50,248 bases of DNA, from positions 1 to 50,248 of the forward strand of contig JAEZCE010000048.1 of assembly GCA_023429995.1 (NCBI GenBank), written 5' to 3'. Positions 42,238-50,248 of this stretch are shown in pieces. Position 1 is the stretch's first letter; every line of letters starts with the position of its first letter. Origin of the DNA: Bacillota bacterium. GTDB lineage: Bacteria > Bacillota > UBA4882 > UBA8346. The position numbers and the translations under genes were made by a program. Below the pieces are notes generated by a model, which did not search any database, was not told the origin of the DNA, and worked only from the letters and a program-made list of their open reading frames with translations.

Positions 42238-44769
42238 ATGAAAATTGCATTTTCAACCCTTGGTTGTCCTGATTTCGATTGGACTGATATTTATTCAATG
42301 GCCAAGGATCTTGGTTACGACGGGATTGAAATCCGCGGATTGGGTCAGGAAATCTTCGCCGTGAAGGCCCAACCTTTTATGGAAAATCAGTTACCTTCCA
42401 CCGTCCGGAAACTAGCCGAGTTGCGCCTGGAGATCCCTTGTCTTTCATCGGGTTGTTGTTTGAAATTTACCGAAAACACTGACCTGAATGATCAGGAAAT
42501 CCTGCAATATATCAATTTAGCCGTTAAACTCGGCACACCCTATGTCCGTATTCTCGCCGACCGCAACCCCAGGCCGGACTCGGAAGTTGATGATTCGTTG
42601 GTGGTTGCCGCATTAAAACGGCTGGCCCCGGTTGCCGAAGCGAAGGGGGTAACCCTTTTGGTGGAAACAAACGGTGTGTACGCCGACACCGACCGCCTCC
42701 GTAAACTGCTGGATCAAACGGCCAGCGATGCTGTGGCGGCCCTTTGGGATATTCATCATCCATACCGGTTCGCAGGGGAGAAGCCTGGAAAAACAGTACA
42801 AAATCTGGGCGCTTACATTAAATACGTACATATGAAGGATTCGCTCGTTGAAAACGGTGAAATCCGTTACCGGATGATCGGCGAGGGTGATTTGCCCATT
42901 GACGATTTTATGTTCGCTTTACGTTCCATCAATTATGACGGATATGTTTCCCTGGAATGGGTTAAACGTTGGATGCCGGATTTGGGAGACGCCGGAATCG
43001 TTTTCCCGCATTTTGCGGAATTTATGACCCGCTATACGAAAAGAAGCGCCGGGAAAAGCCGTTTGCTCACCAATAAAGCGGGTACCGGCCAATATATCTG
43101 GGAAAAGGAAACGCTGATTGATTTGACTTTCCCTCAAGTGCTTGACCGGATGGTGGAAGAGTTTCCGGGCCAGTATGCCTTTCGCTATACCACCCTGGAC
43201 TATACCCGGACATATTCGGAGTTCCGGGACGATGTCGATACGTTTGCCCGCTCTCTGATTGCCCTGGGCGTGAAACCCGGCGACCATGTCGCTGTCTGGG
43301 CCACCAATGTTCCCCAGTGGTACATTACCTTCTGGGCCGCTACCAAAATCGGCGCGGTTTTGGTCACGGTGAACACGGCCTATAAAATATATGAAGCCGA
43401 GTATTTGCTGCGTCAATCGGATACCCATACCCTGGTGATGATTGATGGGTATAAGGATTCCGATTATGTCGGAATTATCAAGGAGCTTTGCCCGGAGCTG
43501 GAAACGGCTGAAGCGGGAAAGCCGCTGCATACGAAAAGGTTGCCTTTTTTGCGGAATATTATTTCGGTAGACTCTGAACAAAGTGGTTGCCTGACTTGGG
43601 AGCAAGCTATTTCCCTGGCCGAAAAGGCGCCGGTTGAGGAAGTTTACCGGCGGGCCCTGGCCATTAACCGCCACGATGTTTGCAACATGCAATACACTTC
43701 CGGCACCACCGGATTTCCCAAGGGCGTTATGCTGACCCATTACAATGTGGTCAATAACGGCAAGAATATCGGCGATTGTATGGATCTTTCCACCGCCGAC
43801 CGGATGATGATTCACGTGCCGATGTTTCACTGTTTCGGAATGGTATTGGCGATGACTGCCTCCATGACCCACGGGGTGACCATGTCTCCGATCCCTTCTT
43901 TTTCACCGAAATTGTCGCTCGCCTGTATCAACCGGGAAAAAATAACCTGTTTCCATGGGGTTCCGACGATGTTCATCGCCATGCTGGAGCATGAGGATTT
44001 CCCGAAGACGGACTTCTCCCAGATGAGAACGGGTATTATGGCCGGTAGCCCTTGCCCGATTAAGGTCATGCAGAATGTTGTTGAGAAAATGCACATGACC
44101 CAGATTAGTATCGTTTATGGTCAGACGGAAGCCTCCCCGGGTTGCACCCAAAGCCGGGTGGATGACCCGCTGGAAGTGAGGGTCCATACGGTAGGCCGGG
44201 CTTTGCCGGGGGTTGAATGCAAGATTGTCGACCCGGCCAGCGGTGAAGATTTGCCGGACAATGTGGACGGTGAGTTTGTAGCCCGCGGGTATAATATCAT
44301 GAAAGGGTATTATAAAATGCCGGAAGCGACTGCCGCAGCCATTGACGAGAACGGTTGGCTTCATACGGGCGACTTGGCCAGGCGCGATGAGAACGGCAAT
44401 TATAAAATCACCGGCCGGATCAAGGACATGATCATCCGCGGCGGGGAGAATATTTATCCCAAGGAAATTGAGGACTTTATTTATACCCACCCGAAAGTGA
44501 AGGATGTCCAGGTGATCGGGGTGCCCGACCAACAATACGGCGAGGAAATCATGGCTTGTGTGATTTTGAAAGGCGGGGAACAGATGAGTGAAGAGGAACT
44601 GAAGGATTTCGTCCGTTCCCATATGGCCAAACATAAAACTCCCCGCTACATTGATTTTGTGCATGAATTTCCAATGAATGCGGCCGGGAAGATTTTAAAA
44701 TATAAAATGCGGGAACTGGCTGTAGAGAAACTGGGATTGCAAGCGGCCAGCAAAATTGCCACAGCTTAG
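42238..44769 (+). CDS. Fused TIM-barrel (sugar isomerase/epimerase-like) and AMP-dependent acyl-CoA ligase
   Basis: 843 residues from ATG 42238, preceded by AAAGGAGG. Residues about 1-280 are a xylose-isomerase-like TIM barrel (MKIAFSTLGCPDFDWTDIYSMAKDLGYDGIEIRG; LVETNG; WDIHHPYR; YVHMKDS; GYVSLEWVKRW) with metal-ligand type Glu/His/Asp residues. Residues about 295-843 are an ANL-superfamily ligase: P-loop YTSGTTGFPKG (about 485), IVYGQTEAS (625), HTGDLARRDENGNYKITGR (about 707) and the C-terminal Lys in NAAGKILKYK (about 815). The ligase half resembles medium/long-chain acyl-CoA synthetases. The frame upstream to 42142 lies in the T-box terminator. The substrate of either half is unknown; control by a T-box hints at a link to amino-acid supply. 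Confidence 0.88.
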   Translation: MKIAFSTLGCPDFDWTDIYSMAKDLGYDGIEIRGLGQEIFAVKAQPFMENQLPSTVRKLAELRLEIPCLSSGCCLKFTENTDLNDQEILQYINLAVKLGTPYVRILADRNPRPDSEVDDSLVVAALKRLAPVAEAKGVTLLVETNGVYADTDRLRKLLDQTASDAVAALWDIHHPYRFAGEKPGKTVQNLGAYIKYVHMKDSLVENGEIRYRMIGEGDLPIDDFMFALRSINYDGYVSLEWVKRWMPDLGDAGIVFPHFAEFMTRYTKRSAGKSRLLTNKAGTGQYIWEKETLIDLTFPQVLDRMVEEFPGQYAFRYTTLDYTRTYSEFRDDVDTFARSLIALGVKPGDHVAVWATNVPQWYITFWAATKIGAVLVTVNTAYKIYEAEYLLRQSDTHTLVMIDGYKDSDYVGIIKELCPELETAEAGKPLHTKRLPFLRNIISVDSEQSGCLTWEQAISLAEKAPVEEVYRRALAINRHDVCNMQYTSGTTGFPKGVMLTHYNVVNNGKNIGDCMDLSTADRMMIHVPMFHCFGMVLAMTASMTHGVTMSPIPSFSPKLSLACINREKITCFHGVPTMFIAMLEHEDFPKTDFSQMRTGIMAGSPCPIKVMQNVVEKMHMTQISIVYGQTEASPGCTQSRVDDPLEVRVHTVGRALPGVECKIVDPASGEDLPDNVDGEFVARGYNIMKGYYKMPEATAAAIDENGWLHTGDLARRDENGNYKITGRIKDMIIRGGENIYPKEIEDFIYTHPKVKDVQVIGVPDQQYGEEIMACVILKGGEQMSEEELKDFVRSHMAKHKTPRYIDFVHEFPMNAAGKILKYKMRELAVEKLGLQAASKIATA

Positions 44770-44884
44770 AAAACGAATTTTCTAGACGATATCATCTGTT
44801 TTTATATATTATAAAATGGACGTGACATTGGCATCGTCGGTGCATTTGCCCGCGAAGTCGAGAAAATAGCTAGATAATGGTAAA

Positions 44885-44911
44885 GGCAGACAGTTTGATC
44901 TTCTGTCTGCC
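44885..44911. terminator. Hairpin between the fusion gene and the convergent dehydrogenase gene
   Basis: GGCAGACAG (44885-44893) pairs perfectly with CTGTCTGCC (44903-44911). On the minus strand it is followed by TTTA, so it may end the dehydrogenase transcript. The DNA 44820-44880 just before it encodes a short fragment (GRDIGIVGAFAREVEKIAR then stop) that looks like the tail of a lost gene, without start. Confidence 0.5.
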
Positions 44912-44971
44912 TCACCCAATACCCATGGGTTCATAAAATGTCCCTATGGAAACACGCCTAAAGAGCTCTTA

Positions 44972-45919
44972 TTATAATAACTGATTGAGCTTGCTTTCGG
45001 GCTCTTCACCATTTTCTATACGTTTTATATTATTCACAAAGAAATCATATCTCTTTTTATGAAATTTGCGACCGTCAGGCATGCCTGACGTGTGGGGAGT
45101 AAGTATCACATTACCCAGATTTCGGAGCTCACTGTCAATAGGAAGCGGTTCAGATTCAAATACGTCCAGGCATGCGCCGGAAATGTCCCTGTTTTTTAAT
45201 GCGTCGATCAAGTCTTTTTCATTGACAATCCCGCCGCGGGCTGTATTGATAAAAAGTGCGGTATTCTTCATTTTCTTGAATACTGCTTTGTTGATCAGCT
45301 GTTTGGTTTGGGGATTCAGGGATACATGTACACTTACTATGTCCGATGTGCTTACAAGATTATCGAAATCCGTCATTTTTACAAAACCATCAGAGTGTAC
45401 AATGGTATTTCTAGCATAAGCCAGCACATTCATATCAAAAGCTCTGCAAAACTCAGCTACTTTTTTACCAATGGCGCCCAAGCCGATAATCCCAATGGTT
45501 TTGCCCTTTAATTCACTCCCTGTATAGTCCAATTGATTTTCATCCATCTTGTTTTTCATGAAAGCATCAAGAAACGGTATGTTTTTATAATAAGACAATA
45601 TCAGTGCCATTACGTGTTCGGCCACTGCCTGTGCATTGACTCCTGCAGCATTGGCCACCCAAATGCCCAGCTGCGTACAGGCATCGATATCTACATTATC
45701 ATATCCCGCACCCGTCTGTACCAATTTTAAATTTTTTGCTATCGAAAGCAGGTTTTGGTCCACTTTAATATGTTCAGGTATGATTACCTGGCAATCTTCA
45801 ATATGATGCAGTATTTCTTTTCCGGGCGGGATAATTACAATGTCCAAGTCTTCCGGAAAATGCCTTATAATATTTGATTTTGCGGTCTCGGTAAAATAGC
45901 CGACAATGAGAATCTTCAT
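44972..45919 (-). CDS. D-isomer-specific 2-hydroxyacid dehydrogenase
   Basis: 315 residues. Catalytic domain split around an NAD-binding Rossmann domain (GKTIGIIGLGAIGKKVAEFC, glycine loop near residues 146-151). Catalytic Arg lies in INTARGGIVNE, the Glu in FESEPLP and the His in TPHTSGMPDG, as in phosphoglycerate/glyoxylate/D-lactate dehydrogenase relatives. It reduces a 2-oxoacid to a D-2-hydroxyacid or the reverse. The short single-domain form has no ACT domain, so a role as serine-pathway SerA is less likely. AGGTGG precedes ATG 45919. Adjacent genes do not reveal the substrate. AT-rich codon use differs from the GC-richer ligase gene next door. Confidence 0.9.
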   Translation of the reverse strand: MKILIVGYFTETAKSNIIRHFPEDLDIVIIPPGKEILHHIEDCQVIIPEHIKVDQNLLSIAKNLKLVQTGAGYDNVDIDACTQLGIWVANAAGVNAQAVAEHVMALILSYYKNIPFLDAFMKNKMDENQLDYTGSELKGKTIGIIGLGAIGKKVAEFCRAFDMNVLAYARNTIVHSDGFVKMTDFDNLVSTSDIVSVHVSLNPQTKQLINKAVFKKMKNTALFINTARGGIVNEKDLIDALKNRDISGACLDVFESEPLPIDSELRNLGNVILTPHTSGMPDGRKFHKKRYDFFVNNIKRIENGEEPESKLNQLL

Positions 45920-46039
45920 TGCTAAACCACCTTTCGTGTTCTATATCATGCTTTGAAGACCCGATTTTCCGTATCTATTGACGCAGACAACAACAGGTTT
46001 CGCAGATTCATTTTTTCTTTTGGGAAAGGCGGATTGAAT

Positions 46040-47425
46040 TTACCCTTCCTCACCGGCTAGTTGCGGCATTAGACGCTGCTTTTGGTGTTTTTCGGTCAGG
46101 TGTTTCATTTCGAAAAACAAAAAACAGCCGGTTAACATGGAGGAGAGAAAATCAGCTAAGGGCAGCGCCATCAGTACGCCTTGTAAGCCCAAAAAGCGCG
46201 GTAAAATCAGTAATAAAGGCACTAAGATCAGTAATTGCCGGGAAAAATTGAGTATCATGGACAGCAGCGGCTTTCCCACCGCCTGGAAGTAACCGGCGCC
46301 GATGATTTGAAAACCGATCAGCGGAAGAGCAAATTGGCAAACGGTTACGGCGTGAACGCCGAAGGCGATCAACGCTTTGTCATGACTATTAAATAAGGAT
46401 ATTAATTGGACCGGAAAGAAGCGCGTGATAAGGTAACCCACGGTGGCAATAGTGGTTGCGGCCAAAATTGCGTATTTCAAAACTTTTTTGACCCGGTCGA
46501 ATTTTCGGGCGCCATAGTTATACCCGATAATCGGCTGGGAACCTTCCTGGAATCCCACGATCGGTAGAAAGATTAAAACGGCCAAGCTATTGACGATTCC
46601 CATGCCGGAGATGGCAATGTCGCCGCCGTATTTCAACAGGCTGTTGTTCATGATCCCGAATAATAAGGATTGGGCCAGCTGCATGACACAGGGGGCAATA
46701 CCGATGGACAAGATTCCTTTGACCAGGTTCCATTTCAGCCGTAAATTGGCGGTCCGGATTTTTAGAACGCTGCGGCCGAAGATAAAATGGGCGGCAATCC
46801 AAATGGAAGACACCGCCTGGGCCGATACGGTAGCCAGAGCTGCGCCGCGGATTCCCCAGTGAAACACGAAAATAAAGAGCGGCGCGAATACGGCATTCAG
46901 AAAAGCGCCGATCAACATGGTGGTCATGGCGATAACGGGCTGGCCTTCGGCCCGCATGAAATTATTCATCCCGAAACTGAAAGTCTGAAAGATACTGCAA
47001 TAAAGGATGATGCTCATGTAATCCCTGGCGTAGGGGAGCACTTCCGGGCTGGCTCCGAAGACTTTCAACAAGGGGTCCAAAAAAGTCAAACCCAAGGTTA
47101 CCAGGATCACGGTGCCGATGGCGATCAGGGTCACGGCATTGCCCATATATTGTTCGGCTTCGTCCTTCTTTTGCTCACCCAGCCGGATCGAGACCAGGGC
47201 GGTAGCGCCCAGACCAATCAGCATTCCAAAAGCCATCTGGATCAGCATCAACGGAAAACCCACGGTAATGGCGGCGATTCCCAGCGAACCGGCGCTGTTG
47301 CCGATGAAGATCCGGTCGATTACATTATAAAGGGCATTGACAATCATTCCGATAATGGCCGGAACGGAAAATTCCATTAATAATTTGGAGAGTTTGGCTT
47401 CTCCGAGCCTAGTGGGAGTATTCAT
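46040..47425 (-). CDS. MATE-family multidrug efflux transporter
   Basis: 461 residues with twelve membrane segments in two homologous halves, as in MATE exporters (SVPAIIGMIVNALYNVIDRIFIGNSAGSLGIAAITVGFPL at the N-terminus; the second half contains GFQEGSQPIIGYNYGARKFDRVKK). These proteins expel cationic drugs or metabolites in exchange for Na+ or H+. A MarR-type regulator gene lies directly upstream in the same direction, the usual arrangement for inducible efflux. The C-terminus is a charged tail. Confidence 0.93.
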   Translation of the reverse strand: MNTPTRLGEAKLSKLLMEFSVPAIIGMIVNALYNVIDRIFIGNSAGSLGIAAITVGFPLMLIQMAFGMLIGLGATALVSIRLGEQKKDEAEQYMGNAVTLIAIGTVILVTLGLTFLDPLLKVFGASPEVLPYARDYMSIILYCSIFQTFSFGMNNFMRAEGQPVIAMTTMLIGAFLNAVFAPLFIFVFHWGIRGAALATVSAQAVSSIWIAAHFIFGRSVLKIRTANLRLKWNLVKGILSIGIAPCVMQLAQSLLFGIMNNSLLKYGGDIAISGMGIVNSLAVLIFLPIVGFQEGSQPIIGYNYGARKFDRVKKVLKYAILAATTIATVGYLITRFFPVQLISLFNSHDKALIAFGVHAVTVCQFALPLIGFQIIGAGYFQAVGKPLLSMILNFSRQLLILVPLLLILPRFLGLQGVLMALPLADFLSSMLTGCFLFFEMKHLTEKHQKQRLMPQLAGEEG

Positions 47426-47502
47426 GATTTACGTTTTCACCTGTTCTTTTATAGAATGTTTGACATGGTACTTATTAACAGTTCGCGCTCGCGCGCCATT
47501 GC

Positions 47503-47988
47503 TTATTTACATATTTCACATGAGTCCGGCCCTTCCATCGTTAATCCATCAGCTAGATTGCCGATGATGCGAAGTAAATAAGTTTTAATCTCCCCGATTT
47601 CCGTCGTTTGAAAACCTGTCAGCGTCTTTTGAGTGACTTCTTCAAAGACGCGATCCATCTTTTGGAGCAGTGCTTTGGATTTTGGGGTTAGGATAATCGT
47701 TTGGGAGCGACGATCGGTGGGATTGGCCTCACGGCTCACAAAACCCTGTTTCTCCATACGGTCGAGGATCCCGGTTATCGTAGGCCGGTCATATCCTAAA
47801 TACTCGGCGATTGCTGCTGGAGTATGTTTGATGATTTCATGATCCTCGGGACCGGAATCAACCAAATGTTTTATTATAAGCAGTTGGGGAAAAGTAAGCC
47901 CAAACTCACTTAACTTTTGATTGACTTTGAGTTTGGACAGCCGGGCAGCTTTATTTAATAAATAGCTGATATTATCAGTATATTCCAA
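47503..47988 (-). CDS. MarR-family transcriptional regulator
   Basis: 161 residues. Winged helix-turn-helix of the MarR type: LTFPQLLIIKHLVDSGPEDHEIIKHTPAAIAEYLGYDRPTITGILDRMEKQGFVSREANPTDRRSQTIILTPKSKALL, with the wing Asp-Arg-Arg. MarR dimers repress adjacent efflux genes and release DNA on ligand binding; here the target should be its own gene and the MATE gene 78 bp downstream. The start is TTG 47988 behind GAGGA. A perfect palindrome 63 bp upstream is its likely operator. Confidence 0.9.
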   Translation of the reverse strand: MEYTDNISYLLNKAARLSKLKVNQKLSEFGLTFPQLLIIKHLVDSGPEDHEIIKHTPAAIAEYLGYDRPTITGILDRMEKQGFVSREANPTDRRSQTIILTPKSKALLQKMDRVFEEVTQKTLTGFQTTEIGEIKTYLLRIIGNLADGLTMEGPDSCEICK

Positions 47989-48050
47989 TATGGAGTCCTC
48001 TTTTTCCCGAAGTGTTAGAAAAATTTGGATACGAATTTTTGACTATAACA

Positions 48051-48068
48051 TAGTTAGCATACTAACTA
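48051..48068 (-). promoter_or_regulatory. Probable MarR operator
   Basis: TAGTTAG-CATA-CTAACTA is a perfect 7-4-7 inverted repeat of 18 bp, the size of MarR-family operators, lying just upstream of the marR-like gene within its presumed promoter. Binding is inferred. Confidence 0.55.
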
Positions 48069-48477
48069 AATAAATAAAAGGCAAGTTGATTCGTTTTACA
48101 AATTTGTGAACAATTGAAAGTGAAAAGTATTTGCTCTTCTAATGAGATGCAAAAATTTAGTTATCTTCATTATTCAAAAAATGTTTCATTTAGAACATGG
48201 GTTAGATTAAATGAATGACTGAAATAATTACTGAATTAGTTAGCGTAATATAATAGTTTTGTAAAAATTTACAAAAAAATACGGATTAGGGTTAATCCTT
48301 TTCTTATTATAAAAATTTAAAATTTGAATTGATAGGTTCAATTACTTAATAATAATATAAAGTATTTAAATGTATAAATTGTTTTGACTTTTATAGTGCT
48401 TTTTACCGGATAATGTTATAATATATAAGTATACATAGTTAATTGGATGTAATCTTAAATTGATTAAGGAGGAATTA
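48069..48477. other. AT-rich region with hairpin and promoter of the RTX gene
   Basis: No gene is seen. GGATTA-GGGT-TAATCC (48283-48298) followed by TTTT is a terminator-like hairpin. Rightward promoter elements for the RTX gene are TATAAT (48417-48422) and an overlapping GATAAT (48409-48414), the latter 19 bp after TTGACT (48384-48389). The RTX ribosome site AAGGAGG is at 48466-48472. Confidence 0.5.
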
Positions 48478-50248
48478 ATGATGAGTAATGATATTAACGG
48501 TACGGCTGGAAATGACACACTGCAGGGTACTAATGATACCAAGATTGTTGATAATATTGCTGGTCGAGCCGGTAATGACACGATTACTGCGGGTGCCGGA
48601 GATGATACGATTGATGGTGGAGCGGGGATTGATTTTATCGATGCCGGAGATGGGAATGATACTGTAGTATATGATCTCGCTGATGCGATCGTTATAGGCG
48701 GCAAAGGTGCGGATACTATTGATGCCGGTTCTGTAGCGGTAGATCCTTCGGGTGCAAGTGATAGTGGTAAGCCGGAAGGCGTTGCAATTAATTTAAACTT
48801 GGAATACAAAGATTTTGAGAATATCATCGGCAGCAACGGGAATGATTATTTAACCGGGAACGCCTCAGCCAATACATTAACTGGCGGAGCCGGAAATGAT
48901 GTTTTAAGCGGCGGAGCCGGGGCCGATACCTACGTTTTCACGGATGGTTTTGGACATGACGTGATTGCCAAGGATAGTTATAATAAAGGAGATACAGTAC
49001 AATTTAATCTTACGGAATCGGAAGATACCTGGCTTGATTATGAAACAATCGGAAATGATCTGGTTTTTGAGGTTTGGAAAGAAACCACAAATGAGAACGG
49101 GGATTACGTTTCTGAAGTAACTGACACCTTAACCTTACAAGACTGGGTAAGTGGAGGCAGTAACCGGATTAACAACATTGTGTATAACGGTAATACATTT
49201 AATCTTGATATTGGAACCACCGGTGCAGATGTGTTTTCCGGAAGCAAAGGGAGTGATATTTACCAGGCTGGTGATGGTAAAGATACCCTGAATGGTAATG
49301 ACGGCGATGATATGCTGGGCGGTGGAGCCGGCGATGATACTCTAAACGGTGGAGCCGGAGTCGATGAGATTTATGGTGAAGCCGGTAACGATACGATTGT
49401 ATTTGATGCTGGAGATGAATGGGTTTCTGGCGGAGAAGGTACAGATACGCTTACGGCGGCTGCTTCCAAAGATGGGGTAACGATTGATTTGAACCAATAT
49501 GGCGATTACGATGAAAAGGATAATTTTGTTGCTGATATCGAGAATGCCATCGGAGGGTCGGGAAAAGATACTATAATCGGTAACGACATGGATAATACCC
49601 TCACCGGTGGAGCTGGAAATGACACTTTAATTGGCGGCGGCGGAAGCGATACTTTCTATGGTGGAGACGGCGATGATCTCATCGTTGCCGAAAGAACGGA
49701 TAATTATAAAAATATACACGGCGGGGCCGGCATTGATACCCTGGATGTAAGTAGTTTTGATACTGGATTTGATAGTGATGCAGGGCTGCAATTAAGTGCG
49801 TTTGATTCAATTGAAAATGTTATCGGAACTTCCCAAATTGATAAAATTTATGGCACAGCGGTCGCCAACATAATCGACGGCGGAGCGGGAGCCGATACGA
49901 TTGATGCCGGGGCCGGGAATGACACCGTGGTTTATGATAAAGATGATACAAAGGTAGACGGAGGAGCGGGAGTAGACACCCTGGATGCCAGTAAGGATAC
50001 GAGTACTGGTATAAGCATAAATTTAGGTGATACAACAAGTAAATTCATCAACTTTGAGAATGTCACCGGAGGCAGCGGGAAAGACACCCTGACCGGAAAT
50101 GCTTCGGCCAACGTAATTATCGGCGGAGCCGGGGATGATGTAATCGACGGTGGAACTGGAAGCGATACTATCAATGGTGGAGACGGCGACGATACCATCA
50201 TCTATGATACAGCAGATAGTGCAGCCAATGTCAAAGGTGGAGCGGGGA
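48478..50248 (+). CDS. RTX (haemolysin-type calcium-binding repeat) protein, partial
   Basis: At least 590 residues; the frame stays open to the window end. ATG 48478 (or 48481) follows AAGGAGG. There is no signal peptide; repeats begin almost at once. Blocks of the nonapeptide GGxGxDx(L/I)x (GGAGNDTLIGGGGSDTFYGGDGDD and similar) bind calcium in a parallel beta-roll. They alternate with spacers of about 30-40 residues ending in F-E-N-(I/V)-x-G, and with one domain near residues 175-250 (GNDLVFEVW ... LTLQDWV ... INNIVYNGNTF) resembling the haemolysin-type calcium-binding-related domain. RTX proteins are exported by type I secretion via a C-terminal signal, not visible here. Likely a surface or extracellular protein; no catalytic domain is seen so far. 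Confidence 0.88.
   Translation, partial: MMSNDINGTAGNDTLQGTNDTKIVDNIAGRAGNDTITAGAGDDTIDGGAGIDFIDAGDGNDTVVYDLADAIVIGGKGADTIDAGSVAVDPSGASDSGKPEGVAINLNLEYKDFENIIGSNGNDYLTGNASANTLTGGAGNDVLSGGAGADTYVFTDGFGHDVIAKDSYNKGDTVQFNLTESEDTWLDYETIGNDLVFEVWKETTNENGDYVSEVTDTLTLQDWVSGGSNRINNIVYNGNTFNLDIGTTGADVFSGSKGSDIYQAGDGKDTLNGNDGDDMLGGGAGDDTLNGGAGVDEIYGEAGNDTIVFDAGDEWVSGGEGTDTLTAAASKDGVTIDLNQYGDYDEKDNFVADIENAIGGSGKDTIIGNDMDNTLTGGAGNDTLIGGGGSDTFYGGDGDDLIVAERTDNYKNIHGGAGIDTLDVSSFDTGFDSDAGLQLSAFDSIENVIGTSQIDKIYGTAVANIIDGGAGADTIDAGAGNDTVVYDKDDTKVDGGAGVDTLDASKDTSTGISINLGDTTSKFINFENVTGGSGKDTLTGNASANVIIGGAGDDVIDGGTGSDTINGGDGDDTIIYDTADSAANVKGGAG

Noticed and set aside
42919..43872. 317-codon open frame on the minus strand inside the ligase gene
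   Set aside because: It is antisense to a gene with clear ANL-ligase motifs; its composition (His, Gly, Arg, Ile rich) is that of a codon-bias shadow, and no ribosome site or family is visible.
43903..44664. 253-codon open frame on the minus strand inside the ligase gene
   Set aside because: Same reason: antisense shadow of the GC-richer ligase coding sequence.
49820..50201. Open frames on the minus strand across the RTX repeats
   Set aside because: Repetitive Gly/Asp codons read backward give Pro/Ser/Val-rich repeats without stops; not genes.
1..50248. tRNA or rRNA genes
   Set aside because: I found no TTCGAA-type T-arm with matching acceptor stem and no rRNA-like conserved stretch in a read-through by eye; a tRNAscan run would be decisive.

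Overview
The window reads as a chromosome segment of an anaerobic, endospore-forming member of the Bacillota. The evidence is an intact sigma-K gene, two T-box leaders, Gram-positive type LexA boxes, a PrsA/SurA-like foldase, an oxygen-independent HemZ-type radical SAM enzyme, L-lactate dehydrogenase, and AGGAGG ribosome sites with frequent TTG/GTG starts. Base composition is moderately AT-rich. At the right edge an RTX-repeat protein, normally a type I secretion substrate, would fit a diderm spore-former (Negativicutes, Halanaerobiales or Limnochordia/Hydrogenispora-like groups); that placement is inference.

Layout. 1-100: the start of a leftward gene behind two LexA-like boxes. 692-5540: TAXI-TRAP uptake system, UbiD-type decarboxylase and UbiX-type flavin prenyltransferase, which together look like an uptake and decarboxylation module for an organic (probably aromatic or unsaturated) acid. 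5544-5670: a nested palindromic MITE-like element. 5713-10355: chemoreceptor, LysM protein, a small heat-shock protein remnant, DedA-like protein and a beta-carbonic-anhydrase-like protein. 10769-16672: a rightward run (MpsC-domain protein, cytidylate-kinase-like protein, duplicated TPR protein, lactate dehydrogenase, DUF2007-like protein, metallo-hydrolase, HemZ-like). 16890-24753: foldase behind a strong promoter and three operator-like repeats, hisS, T-box plus aspS, 6S RNA plus 5-formyltetrahydrofolate cyclo-ligase, and a chemoreceptor-like protein.

24853-34110 is one leftward cluster: anchored binding protein, histidine kinase, AraC-type response regulator, second XylF-like protein, XylF, XylG and XylH. 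It resembles the XylFII-LytS/YesN plus XylFGH arrangement described for xylose sensing in clostridia, with one additional binding protein overlapping the kinase gene. 34427-40846 is rightward: secA, prfB with its programmed +1 frameshift, a penicillin-binding protein and sigK.

40847-42237 is a 1.4-kb stretch without credible protein genes. It holds a large, GC-richer, heavily base-paired RNA candidate (about 550-650 nt, size and style of the OLE class), a second GC-rich structured module, a strong terminator, and a complete T-box leader with promoter and terminator. The T-box sits directly in front of a fused TIM-barrel/AMP-ligase gene, not an aminoacyl-tRNA synthetase or amino-acid gene. The window closes with a D-2-hydroxyacid dehydrogenase, a MATE exporter with its MarR regulator and a palindromic operator, and the 5' part of the RTX gene.

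The most notable items are the large RNA next to sigK, the T-box in front of the fusion enzyme, the expanded sugar-sensing cluster, the triple operator ahead of the foldase, and an RTX protein in a spore-former. All calls rest on reading the sequence; no database search or folding program was run.
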